Shown piece after piece: positions 45,141 through 55,204 of a DNA stretch of 64,000 bases. The DNA lies in assembly GCF_042477335.2 (NCBI RefSeq), contig NC_091257.1, forward strand, positions 49,694,501-49,758,500, read 5' to 3'. Position numbers and translations under genes: made by a program. This DNA comes from Ovis canadensis. Its lineage: Eukaryota > Chordata > Mammalia > Artiodactyla > Bovidae. The stretch's first letter is position 1; each line of letters opens with the position of its first letter. Under the pieces are notes generated by a model that did not search any database, had not been told where the DNA came from, and saw nothing but the letters and a program-made list of their open reading frames with translations.

Positions 45141-45789
45141 AGAGTGCTTCCTGCCACAGTGGAGTGGGAACCAACCCCTCTGGATTTGCCCAAGCTTTCC
45201 TGGCTTTAGCACTGAAAAACTTTATCTTGGGAAGCCCCTGGGTCCTGGGCAAATGGGGGTAATGTGTCTCCCTCCCTTGAAGCCCCTGGGGCTGCATGTT
45301 GCTCTCCCCACCCCCACCCTCTCTTCCTGCCCAAATAGTTGTGCTTGTCCTCAGATGATGAGCCACCCCTCACTTGTAGGCCTAGTGCCTTAATGGAACT
45401 GGTAGTAGGTTCCTCTTTGCACCGGCTGTGAGAAATCTTAGCGTCTGCCCAGTGGTCTCTCCCTAACAAATACATAGAGGATCAGTTGATGCCTTCAGCG
45501 CCATCATCTTTCTCCTGCAGCTGCTGGGTTTTGATTTCCATTCGCCTTATTTTACCATTTATTGTACCATGTCCACTCTTCTGTTTGATGGTCTGCAGCT
45601 TTGTAACCATTTAAAATTCTTTTTGAAAGGCCTCCAAATCGTTAGGCTTCTTTCAGACCTCTAGCAGGAGGTCTTTCCTAGCCGCTCCTGGCACTTCTTT
45701 GAATTCCCCAGCCCTGGCTGAGAGGCACAGTTATAATAAAATCCATTTTATTGGACATATGGGAAAAAAATGACTTTTTTAAGTGTCTG
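45141..45789. other. Unassigned DNA
   Basis: No recognised repeat or exon. Confidence 0.4.
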
Positions 45790-46503
45790 TTGCTACATAT
45801 AGAGCTATTTTCAAAAATGTCTGAGCTTATAAAAGATCCTAAATGTCCACTGATGTACAAATGAATGGAAAAAATGAAGCATATATATGTATAAAATAGA
45901 TATATAATGGAATATTACTCAGCCATGAAAAAGAAAACCCTGACATTTGCAACATGGATGGACCTTGAGAGCATTGTGCTAAGTGAGATAAGTCAGATAG
46001 AGAAAGACAAATTCCATATGATCTCACTTACACATGGAATCTAAGTAACAACAAAAGCAATAATAATGATAATAACAAATAATAATAAAAAGCATAAAAA
46101 CAAGCTCATAGATACATGGAACAGATTGGTGATTGCCAGAGGCAGGGTTGGGCGAGCTATGGGGGGCAAAATGGGTGAAGGGAATCAAAAGATATAAACT
46201 TCCAGTTATAAAATAAGTAAGTCCAGGGGATGCAATGTACTATGGGATGATTGCAGTTAATCATACTGTTTTCTATATTTGGAAGTTGCTAAGGGAATGG
46301 TTCTTAAAAGCTCTTACCACAAGAAAATAAAAAAAGATTTGTAACTGTGTGTGAAGAGAGATGCTAAATAGATTTATTATAGTGATCATCACAATATATA
46401 CAAATATGGAGTCATTATGTTTTACGCCTGAAAATAATATAATGTTATATATCAATCAGATCTTGATAAAAATAGATAAAATATAATGTAAAAATAAAAA
46501 AAA
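45790..46503 (+). mobile_element. L1MA-type 3' end
   Basis: ctaaatgtccactgatgtac, ggaatattactcagccatga, acatggatggaccttgagag, gataagtcagatagagaaag, gattgccagaggcagggttg and ttttacgcctgaaaataata follow the mammalian L1M 3' end in sense, about 700 bp. It ends in an A-rich tail near 46490. No intact frame. Confidence 0.9.
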
Positions 46504-46857
46504 AGAAAGGACACCTAGTCCTCCAACAGTGCTCATATTCTGGACATGCCTAGGAATTCATTTTGTCATAGCAGAAAGGTGAATTGAGTCCAGCTGTTAC
46601 CCCAGGCTGTTACTGGTGGGGTTTCTGTGTGCTGATTCCTCTCCATTTGGAAGACAGCAGCTCTCTCCACATGGGGAATTCCAAGTACAGAACTACTGTT
46701 TAGGTTTCTTGGGTTGGGCCAAACGGTAACTATCCTAGGTGGGCTCCGTGAACACCAGGCTGGATCTGGGTGGCCACTGGGGTTGGTCTGACTTTGATTG
46801 AGGTGTGAGGAACATAATTCCACCAGCCACAATATGGCTTCAAGAATGGGTCTTCCA
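46504..46857. other. Unassigned DNA
   Basis: No recognised repeat or exon. Confidence 0.4.
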
Positions 46858-47325
46858 GACTTCCCTGGTGGTTGAGTGGTTACCCTGATGCTGGGAAAGA
46901 CTGAGGGCAGGAGGAGAAGGGGACGACAGAGGATGAGATGGTTGGATGGCATCACCGACTCAATGGACATGGGTTTGGGTGGACTGCGGGAGTTGGTGAT
47001 GGACAGGGAGGCCTGGTGTGCTGTGGTTCAAGGAGTCGCAAAGAGTTGGACACGACTGAGCGACTGAACTGAACTGAACTGAGTGGTTAAGTAATCACCT
47101 TGAAATGCAGGGGACACGGATTGGTCCCAAAGCAAGATCCCACATGTCGCAGAGCAGTGAAGCCCGTGCCCAACAGCTACTGAAGCCGACGGTTCCTAGA
47201 GCCTGTGCTCCACCACAAGAGAAGCCTGCACGGCAACAAAGAGCAGCCCCAGCTTGAGGCAATTAAAGAAAGCTGAGCGCAGCAACAAAGATCCAGTGCA
47301 GTCAAAAATAAAACAAATACTTTGA
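46858..47325 (+). mobile_element. CHR-1 SINE split by BovB L
   Basis: The head cagacttccctggtggttga stops at gagtggtta and resumes after the BovB with gtaatcaccttgaaatgcag, cctgtgctccaccacaagag, and gatccagtgcagtcaaaaat. About 270 bp of SINE if the insertion is removed. Confidence 0.9.
46883..47079 (+). mobile_element. BovB copy L, nested in CHR-1
   Basis: 197 bp of BovB 3' end (ccctgatgctgggaaagact to actgaactgaactgaac) with a perfect duplication tgagtggtta at 46873-46882 and 47080-47089. It keeps an open frame through the [11 protein letters not shown] segment. Confidence 0.95.
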
Positions 47326-47457
47326 AAAAAGAATGGGCCTTCCAGTCACAGTGTCTGTTTACAGTTCTTTGCCCCTGACTGTTCTGACTCTCAGTCTGAG
47401 AGGTTCTCCTGGGCAAATGAGCTTCTCCCTTTGGTTCTTGCAGAATGAATCCAGCCA

Positions 47458-47742
47458 CCAAAGCGAAAGTGAAAGTTGCTCAGTTGAGTCCGACTCTTTG
47501 TGACCCCATGGACTATAGCCCACTAGGCTCCTCAGTCTATGGGATTCTCCAGGCAAGAATGCTGGAATGGGTGGCCATGCCCTTCTCCAGGGGATCTTCC
47601 TAACCCAGGGGTTGAACCCAGGTCTCCCGCATTTCAGGCGGATTCTTTACCATCTGAGCCACAAACGAAGCCCAAGAATACCAGAGTGGGTAGCCTATCC
47701 CTTCTCCAGGGGATCTTCCTGACCCAGGGATCAACCCTCCAG
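47458..47742 (-). mobile_element. Bov-tA SINE plus a partial second body
   Basis: A full reverse-complement Bov-tA (47458-47672, head gagccacaaacgaagccc) is followed without spacer by a second piece of body, 47673-47742 (gagtgggtagcctatccctt). This longer arrangement recurs in ruminant genomes as far as I remember. Confidence 0.87.
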
Positions 47743-49053
47743 GAACCAAGAGGGAGAGGAATTCAACATCTCTCATCCAAGTAGGATTTGAATATGTGAT
47801 GAGTGAATCTTGGAAAAATCACTTAGAAAATGTGTCCCAGGTCTGTTAGCGGCCATCAGCCCCCTTTTCACATACCTTCACAAAATTCACTTCCAGTCTC
47901 AAGCGCATGCAAATGACAAATTCAGCTTTAGATCTGAAAAAATGTGGACTGGGATCACTGTGCATTGTTATCTGAATTGTCCAAGTGACCCAAAAAAAAA
48001 TGGAGGCGCACTTGCCTGAGTCCTCTTACTTCCCAGACAGATGATGATATATGTGGAAAATGTTCCCTGTGGTTTTAGAACATTTTCAAGACACACCCCC
48101 ACTTAAGTGGCCACCGGCTATGAAGACCAACTTCTAAAGGGCTTGCAATAAAAGCTTCTTTGTGAAATCTGAAACCTCAGCTAGCTCTGGTTTCAAGCTA
48201 AGCACTTCAGCTGATTTCACCAAAATCTCTCCCAGACCTTTGACCTTTATCAGCAACCATACTATTAGGCCTTTGCCCCCCTCACAAAATGTACCTTTAT
48301 TTTTTTCCTGTGAAACATCGTGATTGCACAGAAAAACCTGGCTGAGGTATTGGGTTTGTGTCCAGTTTAAGATAAATGTGCCCAAGATGATACATTCAAC
48401 CTGATCTGTGGTTTCCTTTTCTTGAGAAATTTCAGTGACAGGACCTTCTCAATTCTGCAGAGCAACTGAGCCAAACCAGGATCCGTTTTGGGGTTTGATG
48501 TTCCACTCTCCTGCTGGTTTGGGAACTGCCTATAACATGATGAGACAAACTCCTATAACCCCCACCAGCGCCCCCAGGATGAAAACTACTCAGTCCAAAT
48601 ATAGACCAGGCTTCTGTCCAATGGAAGCCCACAAAGCTCCGTGACTCTTCACCAGGAAAATGAGAGTATGCCTGGGAGGTTACCTTAACCCTGTGTGGGA
48701 AAGGCCAGGAGGAGAGCTCCCTGTGATATGCAGAAATCCTGGCCAGTAAAGGTGGTCAGCAATGTTCTCCTCTGGTCCAGGGCTTTATAAAGATGAGGAC
48801 CCTTCGAGGAAGTGTGGACAGAGAGGGTCACCTGCCACGTCAGTAAACAAAGGATACTGCAGCCAAAAAGCCATCAGCTACCACAGCTGCTCTGAAGGCA
48901 CAGGGGATTCAGGATGGAGGGGGATTCAGGATGGAGAAAGATAAGATACTGGCCCTGATAGTTAAGATGCTTATTAAAGGAGTAATCTCAGTGAGCCCAG
49001 ATTCTTGCCTCGTTCCATACACAGAAAAGCATTGAAATCAACTTAAGAAGTCT
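47743..49053. other. Unassigned DNA
   Basis: About 1.3 kb without nameable repeats. gggattcaggatgga is tandemly doubled near 48903-48935. Confidence 0.45.
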
Positions 49054-49055
49054 AT

Positions 49056-49090
<35 letters not shown>
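49054..49090 (+). repeat. (TG)n microsatellite
   Basis: About 13 tg units, then tatgtgtg. Confidence 0.95.
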
Positions 49091-49640
49091 TTAGCAGTGA
49101 TCTTTTGATGTTCAACTACCTTTTTTATTTCAGCAAAAACTCCTATAGAACCAGATTCTTCCCTTAAACCTCTTTGGAACAAGTCCCTCAGAGCGATCTC
49201 AGAGGCTGCCTTCCTGGGCTATAGTCCTCAGTAAGGTCCTCAAACAAAGCGTAATTCTCAACTTTTACGTCATGCGTTTTGTTTTGTTTTCAGTTGCCAG
49301 AAGAATAAAAAATTAGATTCACTTGGGTAGGAGGCAGTACTACACACCTACTGTCTTAGGAAGCTGAGTGAAGGGAAATAGAGGGAATTTAAACATATTT
49401 TTGATGGGTAAATTCCCAGAATTATTCTCCCAGATATAGAGCAACAATAAGGGGGGGAGGAGTTAGAATAGGTGGGAGAAGAATTTGAGAGGGGTTGTTA
49501 CCCACTTTTAAGATGAAAGACTCACCATAGCTCAAAATATTTGAAAGCTCTGTGCAAGACTGATTTTAGTGGAAATACTTCACTACTTCTAAATACTACT
49601 TCTAAACTCTCAGCACCTTCCAAATTTCTTTCTAATTCAT
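49091..49640. other. Unassigned DNA
   Basis: No recognised repeat or exon. Short G-run at 49452-49459. Confidence 0.4.
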
Positions 49641-49939
49641 CCCCAAGCTATAAAATTGTTACAGATTTCATCTGGGATTAGGGAGCAACATCCTTCCCCT
49701 TGTTGTTGTTCATTCTCTAAGTTGTGTCTGACTTTGTGACCCCATGGACTGTAGCCTGCTAGGCTCCTCTGTCAATGGGATTCTCCAGGCCAGATTACTG
49801 GAGTCGGTTGCCATTTCCTTCTCCAGGGGATTTTCCCAACCCAGTGATCAAATCTGCATCTCCTGCATTGGCAGGTGAATTCCTTATCATCTGAGCCATC
49901 AGGGAAACTCCCCAAGCTATGAATTTGTTACATATTTCA
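49641..49939 (-). mobile_element. Bov-tA insertion with 3' extra sequence, between 30-bp repeats
   Basis: The Bov-tA itself is 49699-49909 (reverse complement, ttgttgttgttc tail on the left). Direct repeats starting ccccaagctat lie at 49641-49670 and 49910-49939 with 27 of 30 bases equal. A further 29 bp (49671-49699) sits between the SINE tail and the left repeat, as expected for a read-through transcript that carried 3' flanking sequence. Confidence 0.8.
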
Positions 49940-50282
49940 CCCCTGAGGGGTTAAAGAGGAATATTCTTTCCACCGTAGAGATAAGTAAGCCAAGGTTCTG
50001 TGGATTTTGTTGGTTCGTCTTCTGGAGCACAGAACTCTATTCTCTTAGGTTTATACACTGAAATTCTGTCAGCAACTTGCCCTGCTTGGTATGTAGCATG
50101 ATTTCCTTTTCCTTCCCTTCTTTCTCTTAGAAACGTGGGCCTGATGCCATCCATTACTGAGTTCTGTTCACAGATGAATATATTGAAAGGTGATGAGTAC
50201 AAATAACTTGGCTGCCAGCCCATCAGTACAGTAAAAACATGAGCCTATAAAATGTGAAAAGATGAGCGTGTGGGAGCTTCTT
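49940..50282. other. Unassigned DNA
   Basis: No recognised repeat or exon. Confidence 0.4.
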
Positions 50283-50480
50283 TCTTTTTTAGAAAAATAA
50301 AGTCTTATTTTATATCAGAGTATGACCAATTAACAATGTTGTGATAGTTTCAGGTGGACAGCAAAGGGACTCAGCCATCCCTATGCATGTATCCATTGTC
50401 CCCCAAACTCCCCCCCATCTAGGCGGCCACAAAACTTTGAGCAGAGTTCCCTGTGCTCTAGTGTGGGTCCTTGTTTGTAA
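50283..50480 (-). mobile_element. Ruminant L1 3' end
   Basis: Reverse complement: accaattaacaatgttgtga, gtttcaggtggacagcaaag, tgagcagagttccctgtgct, gggtccttgtttgtaac. Short 3' fragment. Confidence 0.82.
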
Positions 50481-50694
50481 CTATGTGGGAATTTCTGATC
50501 CCTGAATTTGCAGCGTGTTTGCTGTGCAGGGACAAAGCCTTGCCTCCAGAGCCCTTGGTTTCCAGGGTTATTAATTATTGACTGGAGTTGTATTAATACG
50601 TCTTTTGTGACCTGGACATTATTGACTGGAGACCTATCAATACATTTTTAGAGAGTGATAACAATTAGCATCACTGTGGGAAGTTGTTAAGAGC
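50481..50694. other. Flank with 26-bp direct repeat
   Basis: attattgactggag followed by 12 similar bases occurs at 50574-50599 and 50618-50643 (22 of 26 equal). Otherwise unassigned. Confidence 0.6.
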
Positions 50695-51239
50695 TTAAAA
50701 TTGATCAAGGGTTCATTATACAGCTTAACGATTTTCGTTATCTTCACACTTTGCTCCGTTAGGTTTTTGTTTCCACCTTGTGTATATTATAAAACTAAAA
50801 TTTTCAAAAATGACACACTGCAAAATTTTGATTGAAGAAGAATTTTTCCGTGAATTTTATGCAGATACCTTCTCTAACTGTCTGAGTGGCATATATAGAA
50901 GGGTCTCAGAAGATAGTTCTTCAGAATATAATTCTGATTCAGACGGTGTGAATATCAGACCAACAAAAAGACAGAAAATCTTAGTGACTGATGCTGATTC
51001 GGAAAGTGAACATGAAACTCACGGTGCTGGAGGGTGCTCCTTTGTTTCTACAGAAGAGTAAACTGATAATAAATATTTCACGAAAATTAGAAGACCATAC
51101 AGGTGTGTTAGGTGTTACTTATTGAACGTGATATCCACAAAGTGTTAGCAAAATAGAAGAATTAATTTTTGGCTGGCCAAAAGAAAACTGCCAGCCAAGA
51201 GCATTAGTCTCTGCAAAAATCCCGTGGTCAATGAGTTAA
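50695..51239 (+). mobile_element. piggyBac-like DNA transposon, internally deleted (candidate)
   Basis: A 545-bp unit bounded by TTAA at 50695-50698 and 51236-51239, the target site used by piggyBac transposases. Inside the left TTAA stands attgatcaaggg. The reverse complement inside the right TTAA gives attgaccacggg: 10 of 12 positions agree, with a 2-base offset. A subterminal hairpin, ttggctggc (51169-51177) with gccagccaa (51190-51198), lies near the right end. The unit carries one short acidic open frame and is far too small for a full transposase of about 580 residues, so it would be non-autonomous. Seen: TTAA ends, inverted repeats, open frame. Inferred: the family. Alternatives are a host-derived sequence or another DNA-transposon class. 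Confidence 0.5.
50810..51061 (+). CDS. Acidic 83-residue protein, possible piggyBac transposase N-terminus
   Basis: The first ATG in the frame is at 50810 with A at -3; the frame itself opens 30 bp earlier without an ATG. The product begins MTHCKILIEEEFFREFYAD, then has a Ser/Asp/Glu-rich stretch (SEDSSSEYNSDSDG, residues about 33-46), a basic patch RPTKRQK that could serve in nuclear import, and a second acidic run (DADSESEHE). This order, acidic then basic then acidic, is usual for piggyBac transposase N-termini; no DDD catalytic core is present. After the TAA the same frame reads on for 28 codons, with RRPYRCVRC, reminiscent of the Cys-rich C-terminus of such enzymes. Expression is unknown and it may be a fossil. 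Confidence 0.4.
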   Translation: MTHCKILIEEEFFREFYADTFSNCLSGIYRRVSEDSSSEYNSDSDGVNIRPTKRQKILVTDADSESEHETHGAGGCSFVSTEE

Positions 51240-51719
51240 TGAGTCAATCAGGCTGTGACTGTGTGTTGGGGGCAATCAGAGCCCAGTGTAGACCGAGGCT
51301 GTATCTCCTGCCCTCAGTGGGTGCGGACGAATCCTGGGCCAGCAGCTGCAGCCGCTCTCCGGTGCTGCACAGGGCACTGCTGCAGGGCTAGCAGGCTGCA
51401 TGGGCCTCGGGCTGTGTCCCTCAGGCCTCCTTGTCTCTCTCCTTTACTGGCATCCTAGGGATGGTGTGTGGTGGCCAAGGAGAAACCAGAACCTCCGGAT
51501 TCCCTTTTTTACAAGTCTTTGTCCACTTTCTTTAACACACAAGCAGGCTATGGGCAGGCCATCCAGCCCCGGTCTCATATTACACTCCACTCAGTGAGTG
51601 TCACCAGCCCAACAAATTCCTGAAACACCAGGTAACGGCAGAAAATATGCCACAATTTCTTTCAGGATAGTCAAGATTAGAAAACATATTTCTAGAGGGG
51701 ACAGCCAAAAACTTATTTT
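51240..51719. other. Unassigned DNA
   Basis: GC-rich around 51290-51430, no recognised repeat or exon. Confidence 0.4.
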
Positions 51720-51985
51720 TCATATGATAATTATAATTATATATTTATAATTAGGATAAGTTACAAAAAGATAATTGTAATAATAAATATATAATCAAAA
51801 TAAATTATCATTATAATATGTTATAATAATTATAAATTAAATGTTAGTTATATTTTATAATCATAATACATAAGTATTATAAATAATTTCTAAACATAAA
51901 TTTAGAAATTTATATTATAATAAATATGCATATATTATAGTCATAGCATATGGTATGAATATGTAAATGTATACCTATATTTATA
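51720..51985 (+). repeat. AT-rich low-complexity tract
   Basis: About 265 bp of almost pure A/T made of ataatta and ttataatt motifs, without a clean tandem period. Confidence 0.9.
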
Positions 51986-52470
51986 CTCAATCATTGTTGA
52001 ATTTATCAGAGCCCAGTTAATGTCCTCACGTCCATCCCAGCCTGAATCCTGAAGAATATGAACAGAACAAAAAGTTGGGAAAAATAAACAGAAGTGAGGG
52101 TTCATCTTGTTTTGGGAGAGCATGTGCAGTGCGCAGAAACAGATACTAAGTTGACATTGAAATCCTGGGAATTTTTCTTAATATCATTCCACTCAATGGC
52201 ACCTCAGTCCCCGTAACCCTAAATTTTTGTGTCTTCCAATCTTTTCGCTAACCTATACTCTAAAATTTTTCCAAAAAACTATGTTCTTCCATCCACATTT
52301 TTAAGTTGACAGCTGAATTTCTGTCTTCATTAAGTTTAAATATGTGAGGTAGAATTTCCCACATAATGCAAATATCAGCATTTTAAAATAAAGTGGTTCA
52401 TCCCCCTTTAAAATGTATCTAACAGAAGGGAAACACTATAGTTGTCTTCTGTTCACTATCATCATTTAAA
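51986..52470. other. Unassigned DNA
   Basis: No recognised repeat or exon. Confidence 0.4.
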
Positions 52471-52660
52471 GTGAAAGTTGCTCAGTCACGTCTGACTCTT
52501 TGTGACCCCATGGACTATACAGTCCATGGAATTCTCCAGGCCAGAATACTGGAGTGGGTAGCCATTCTCTTCTCCAGGGGATCGTCCCAACCCAAGGATA
52601 GATCCTAGGTCTCCTGCATTGCAGGCGAATTCTCTACCAGCTGAACTGCAAGGGAAGCTC
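52471..52660 (-). mobile_element. Bov-tA SINE with duplication
   Basis: Reverse complement, slightly shortened (gactatacagtccatggaat joins two parts that are normally further apart). Flanks atcatcatttaaa (52458-52470) and atcatccatttaaa (52661-52674) differ by one inserted base. Confidence 0.9.
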
Positions 52661-52674
52661 ATCATCCATTTAAA

Positions 52675-54039
52675 AAATACAACAAATTCTCTTCTTTGGG
52701 TATTGGAAATTTACTATCTTTAAATTGTATTTCCATTCCTCTTCCACACAGGATTTTATGCCAAGAAAAGATATTTTTGTGATTGAAAATCTTTCATTGA
52801 CTGCCCATCATACTTGGTTACAGAAATAAGAACAAAAGTAGAAATTTGAAAATTATTTCCTCTGGATTTAGTTATCATCTTAATAATAATCCACGTGTGA
52901 TCAAAACAAATATTAACACATTGTTATAAGCTTTGATTTAAATAATTATTAAATATAAGAAGTAAACATTTTTGGAAAAGTATCAGATGGTTAGGTGTAT
53001 CATTGTGCGTTCATTAAAAGACATCTTGCTTGTATTATTATGGATAATAATATGGATACATTATTGTATTGTATCCATATACAAAATATATGGATACCAA
53101 GGGAAAGAGGGCAACTGACAGGGAGACAGGAAAGCAAATGTTTGGTAAATAAATGTTTGCTGAGCCAGGTAGATACAATGGGACACAGGGAGGAATTTAA
53201 CAGACTTCAGAGGGCTCCTCCCAGCTACACACCTGGCTCCAACTGTGATTACCTCTAGTGATTGATGCTTCCCTCCTGGATCAGGCCCTCTGATCCAGTC
53301 TTTAGGAGGCTAAGGGGGACAAAGTTCTTCCTGAGTCGTCTGGGCCTTGACTGGTTTCAGCTCAAAGTAATCCATATGCTGAAGGGGTATTTTGGAGGCA
53401 GCGCATTTTGCTGCCTCAATGAGAATCTGGAAACTGAGTCCCTTACATCTGGGGTCCTCGTACCTCTTGGGAAGGCTCTGAGTCTTGAGGTTGTAGGTTG
53501 GCCCAGTTGGTTGTACCATGTGAGCCTTCTGAATTCTGCACTGAGATGCCTCCTCCCACGTGGAAAGGAGTGACCAGACTCAATGCCCATCCCCCACCCT
53601 CCATCCCCCACCCCCCGGAGCTGGGATCATGGCACTTGGACCCTGCTCCCACCCCGCCTGTGCCTGCTGGAATCTGTGGACAGAATACTGATACCCTAGT
53701 TGGAGAGGCGGGGAATCCTCTGAGGAGGCCTTTGGGTGATCACACCGCATGCCCCACCATGACCCCCCAAATTCACATGCTGTGCACCCCAGCCCAGAAC
53801 CTGGTCACATGCCAGTTTAGATGCTTCACTCCAGCTTCTTCATCATCCATGTTGTCCTCCTCAACAGACTCCAATGATGCTTCTTGGAAGCTGGAATCAC
53901 ATTTTAAACTAAAAAAATAAGATAGAAAAAACCAAAACTCACAAACTCCATAGTTATAACACTTTAAGAAGCTTTTCATCCGGGCTCCCTTCCAGCATCT
54001 TACACAGGCCTGGCCTTAGAAGGCACTCAGATGCTGGCA
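52675..54039. other. Unassigned DNA
   Basis: About 1.36 kb. At 53050-53098 the 10-mer atatggatac occurs twice with one reverse-complement copy between. Around 53320-53420 the sequence looks repeat-derived but I cannot name it. No exon can be supported. Confidence 0.4.
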
Positions 54040-54091
54040 GATTGGGGTTCCACTGCTGGGGTTCTAGATTGGGGTTCCACTGCTGGGGTTT
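54040..54091 (+). repeat. 27-bp tandem duplication
   Basis: gattggggttccactgctgg begins two consecutive 27-bp units that are identical over almost their whole length. Confidence 0.93.
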
Positions 54092-54265
54092 GCTCCCACC
54101 CATGGAAAGCAGGCTGCATACTATAAGTTGCGCATCTGGAACACAAGAGCTCCCCCTCTTCTTTCATCCAGTTTCTTTCCTTTAGGTTTCCTTCCTCCCC
54201 TCCCCTCAGCCCTCCCTTCCTCCAGCTTCCGGGGTGGGGCTTCCAAGAAATCTCCAGGCACAAAG
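54092..54265. other. Unassigned DNA
   Basis: No recognised feature. Confidence 0.35.
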
Positions 54266-54289
54266 TGGGGTGGGGGTGGGGGTGGGGGG
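54266..54289 (+). repeat. G-rich run, G-quadruplex candidate
   Basis: Four G-runs of 4, 5, 5 and 6 separated by single T. Single-base loops make this a very stable quadruplex motif on the plus strand. Confidence 0.88.
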
Positions 54290-55204
54290 CTGTAACCTTC
54301 CCTGCTAGCCTTTCCAGCTGCTGCTGTCTGGAGATGAACAGGTGCTTAAGGGTAATCCCCGGGCATGGCTGGGAGAGGAAAACTCGGTTCCAACTGGAAA
54401 AGTTTCTTTGGAAACTTTGGGACTTCTAGCGTAATCCCACCAGTTACATCTAGTGGCTTTGTTTCTTTTCATCTGTCCCACAGTGTGGCCACTCTGCCCC
54501 TGTCCCGGGCACTAAGACGCTTCTCTGGAATCCTCCTATCCCAGGGCTGACAAGGAAGGCAAGATGCTGGGTCACTGTGCCCTCTAGGCAGGCCAGGGCT
54601 GCAGCCCATCAGGGACCCAAATCTGACCCCAGGGTGATGCCTCTTGTCTTCATCCTTGCCAAAAAGACCATCCTTTCTCATTTTGTGTTTGCCTGACTCT
54701 TTCCTGAGAGTGTCCCTGCGGTAGATCTTATAGGAGGTGAAGAGTCTAAGTAAGGAAAACCTTTGAAAGAGAGAATAGTCAGCAGAAGAATGAATGATCT
54801 GATTGTGAGCAATGCACACCTTCTGGAGGGCTCTAGAGTCCTTGCTGGAAGCACCCTGGAGACGCTTCTCAGAAATAGCACCCTCAGAGAAGGTTCCAGA
54901 AGCTTGTTCCAAGGGATGTTTTCTCCCCAGATGTTACTGGTGTAAAAGGAGCAGTAAATTTGGACACAGCTGTAGCATAGTGAGCACACTGAAAATGGGA
55001 AGTGGCGCGGTGACATGGGGGGCAAAGGAAAGAGCGCTGGTTATCCCGAACCCAATAAAGACATTCACAAATATTTCTTAAGTACCTGCTGTATGCTAAG
55101 GCTTCTTTTAGGCAACATGGGAGGAGAAGGGATATAAAGTCCATCTCTGGGCATCCTAATTCGCATGTTGCCATAGCAGAGAGGATGCTTCCAAATTTGG
55201 GGGT
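54290..55204. other. Unassigned DNA
   Basis: About 900 bp. Two overlapping minus-strand frames of 115 and 147 residues have no recognisable domain. No repeat recognised. Confidence 0.4.

Noticed and set aside
48435..48644. Retrocopy of a host gene
   Set aside because: Both strands are open for about 66-69 codons, but neither translation resembles a protein I know and there is no poly-A tail or duplication.
51720..51985. Replication origin or matrix attachment site
   Set aside because: The tract is AT-rich low complexity only. Nothing in the sequence distinguishes a functional site from simple AT richness.
53498..53920. 140-codon plus-strand frame
   Set aside because: Proline-rich with no domain and overlapped by other frames of similar length; no support for coding.
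54469..55025. Overlapping minus-strand frames of 147 and 115 codons as a gene
   Set aside because: Two frames overlap in different phases and neither has a recognisable motif; at most one could be real and there is no support for either.
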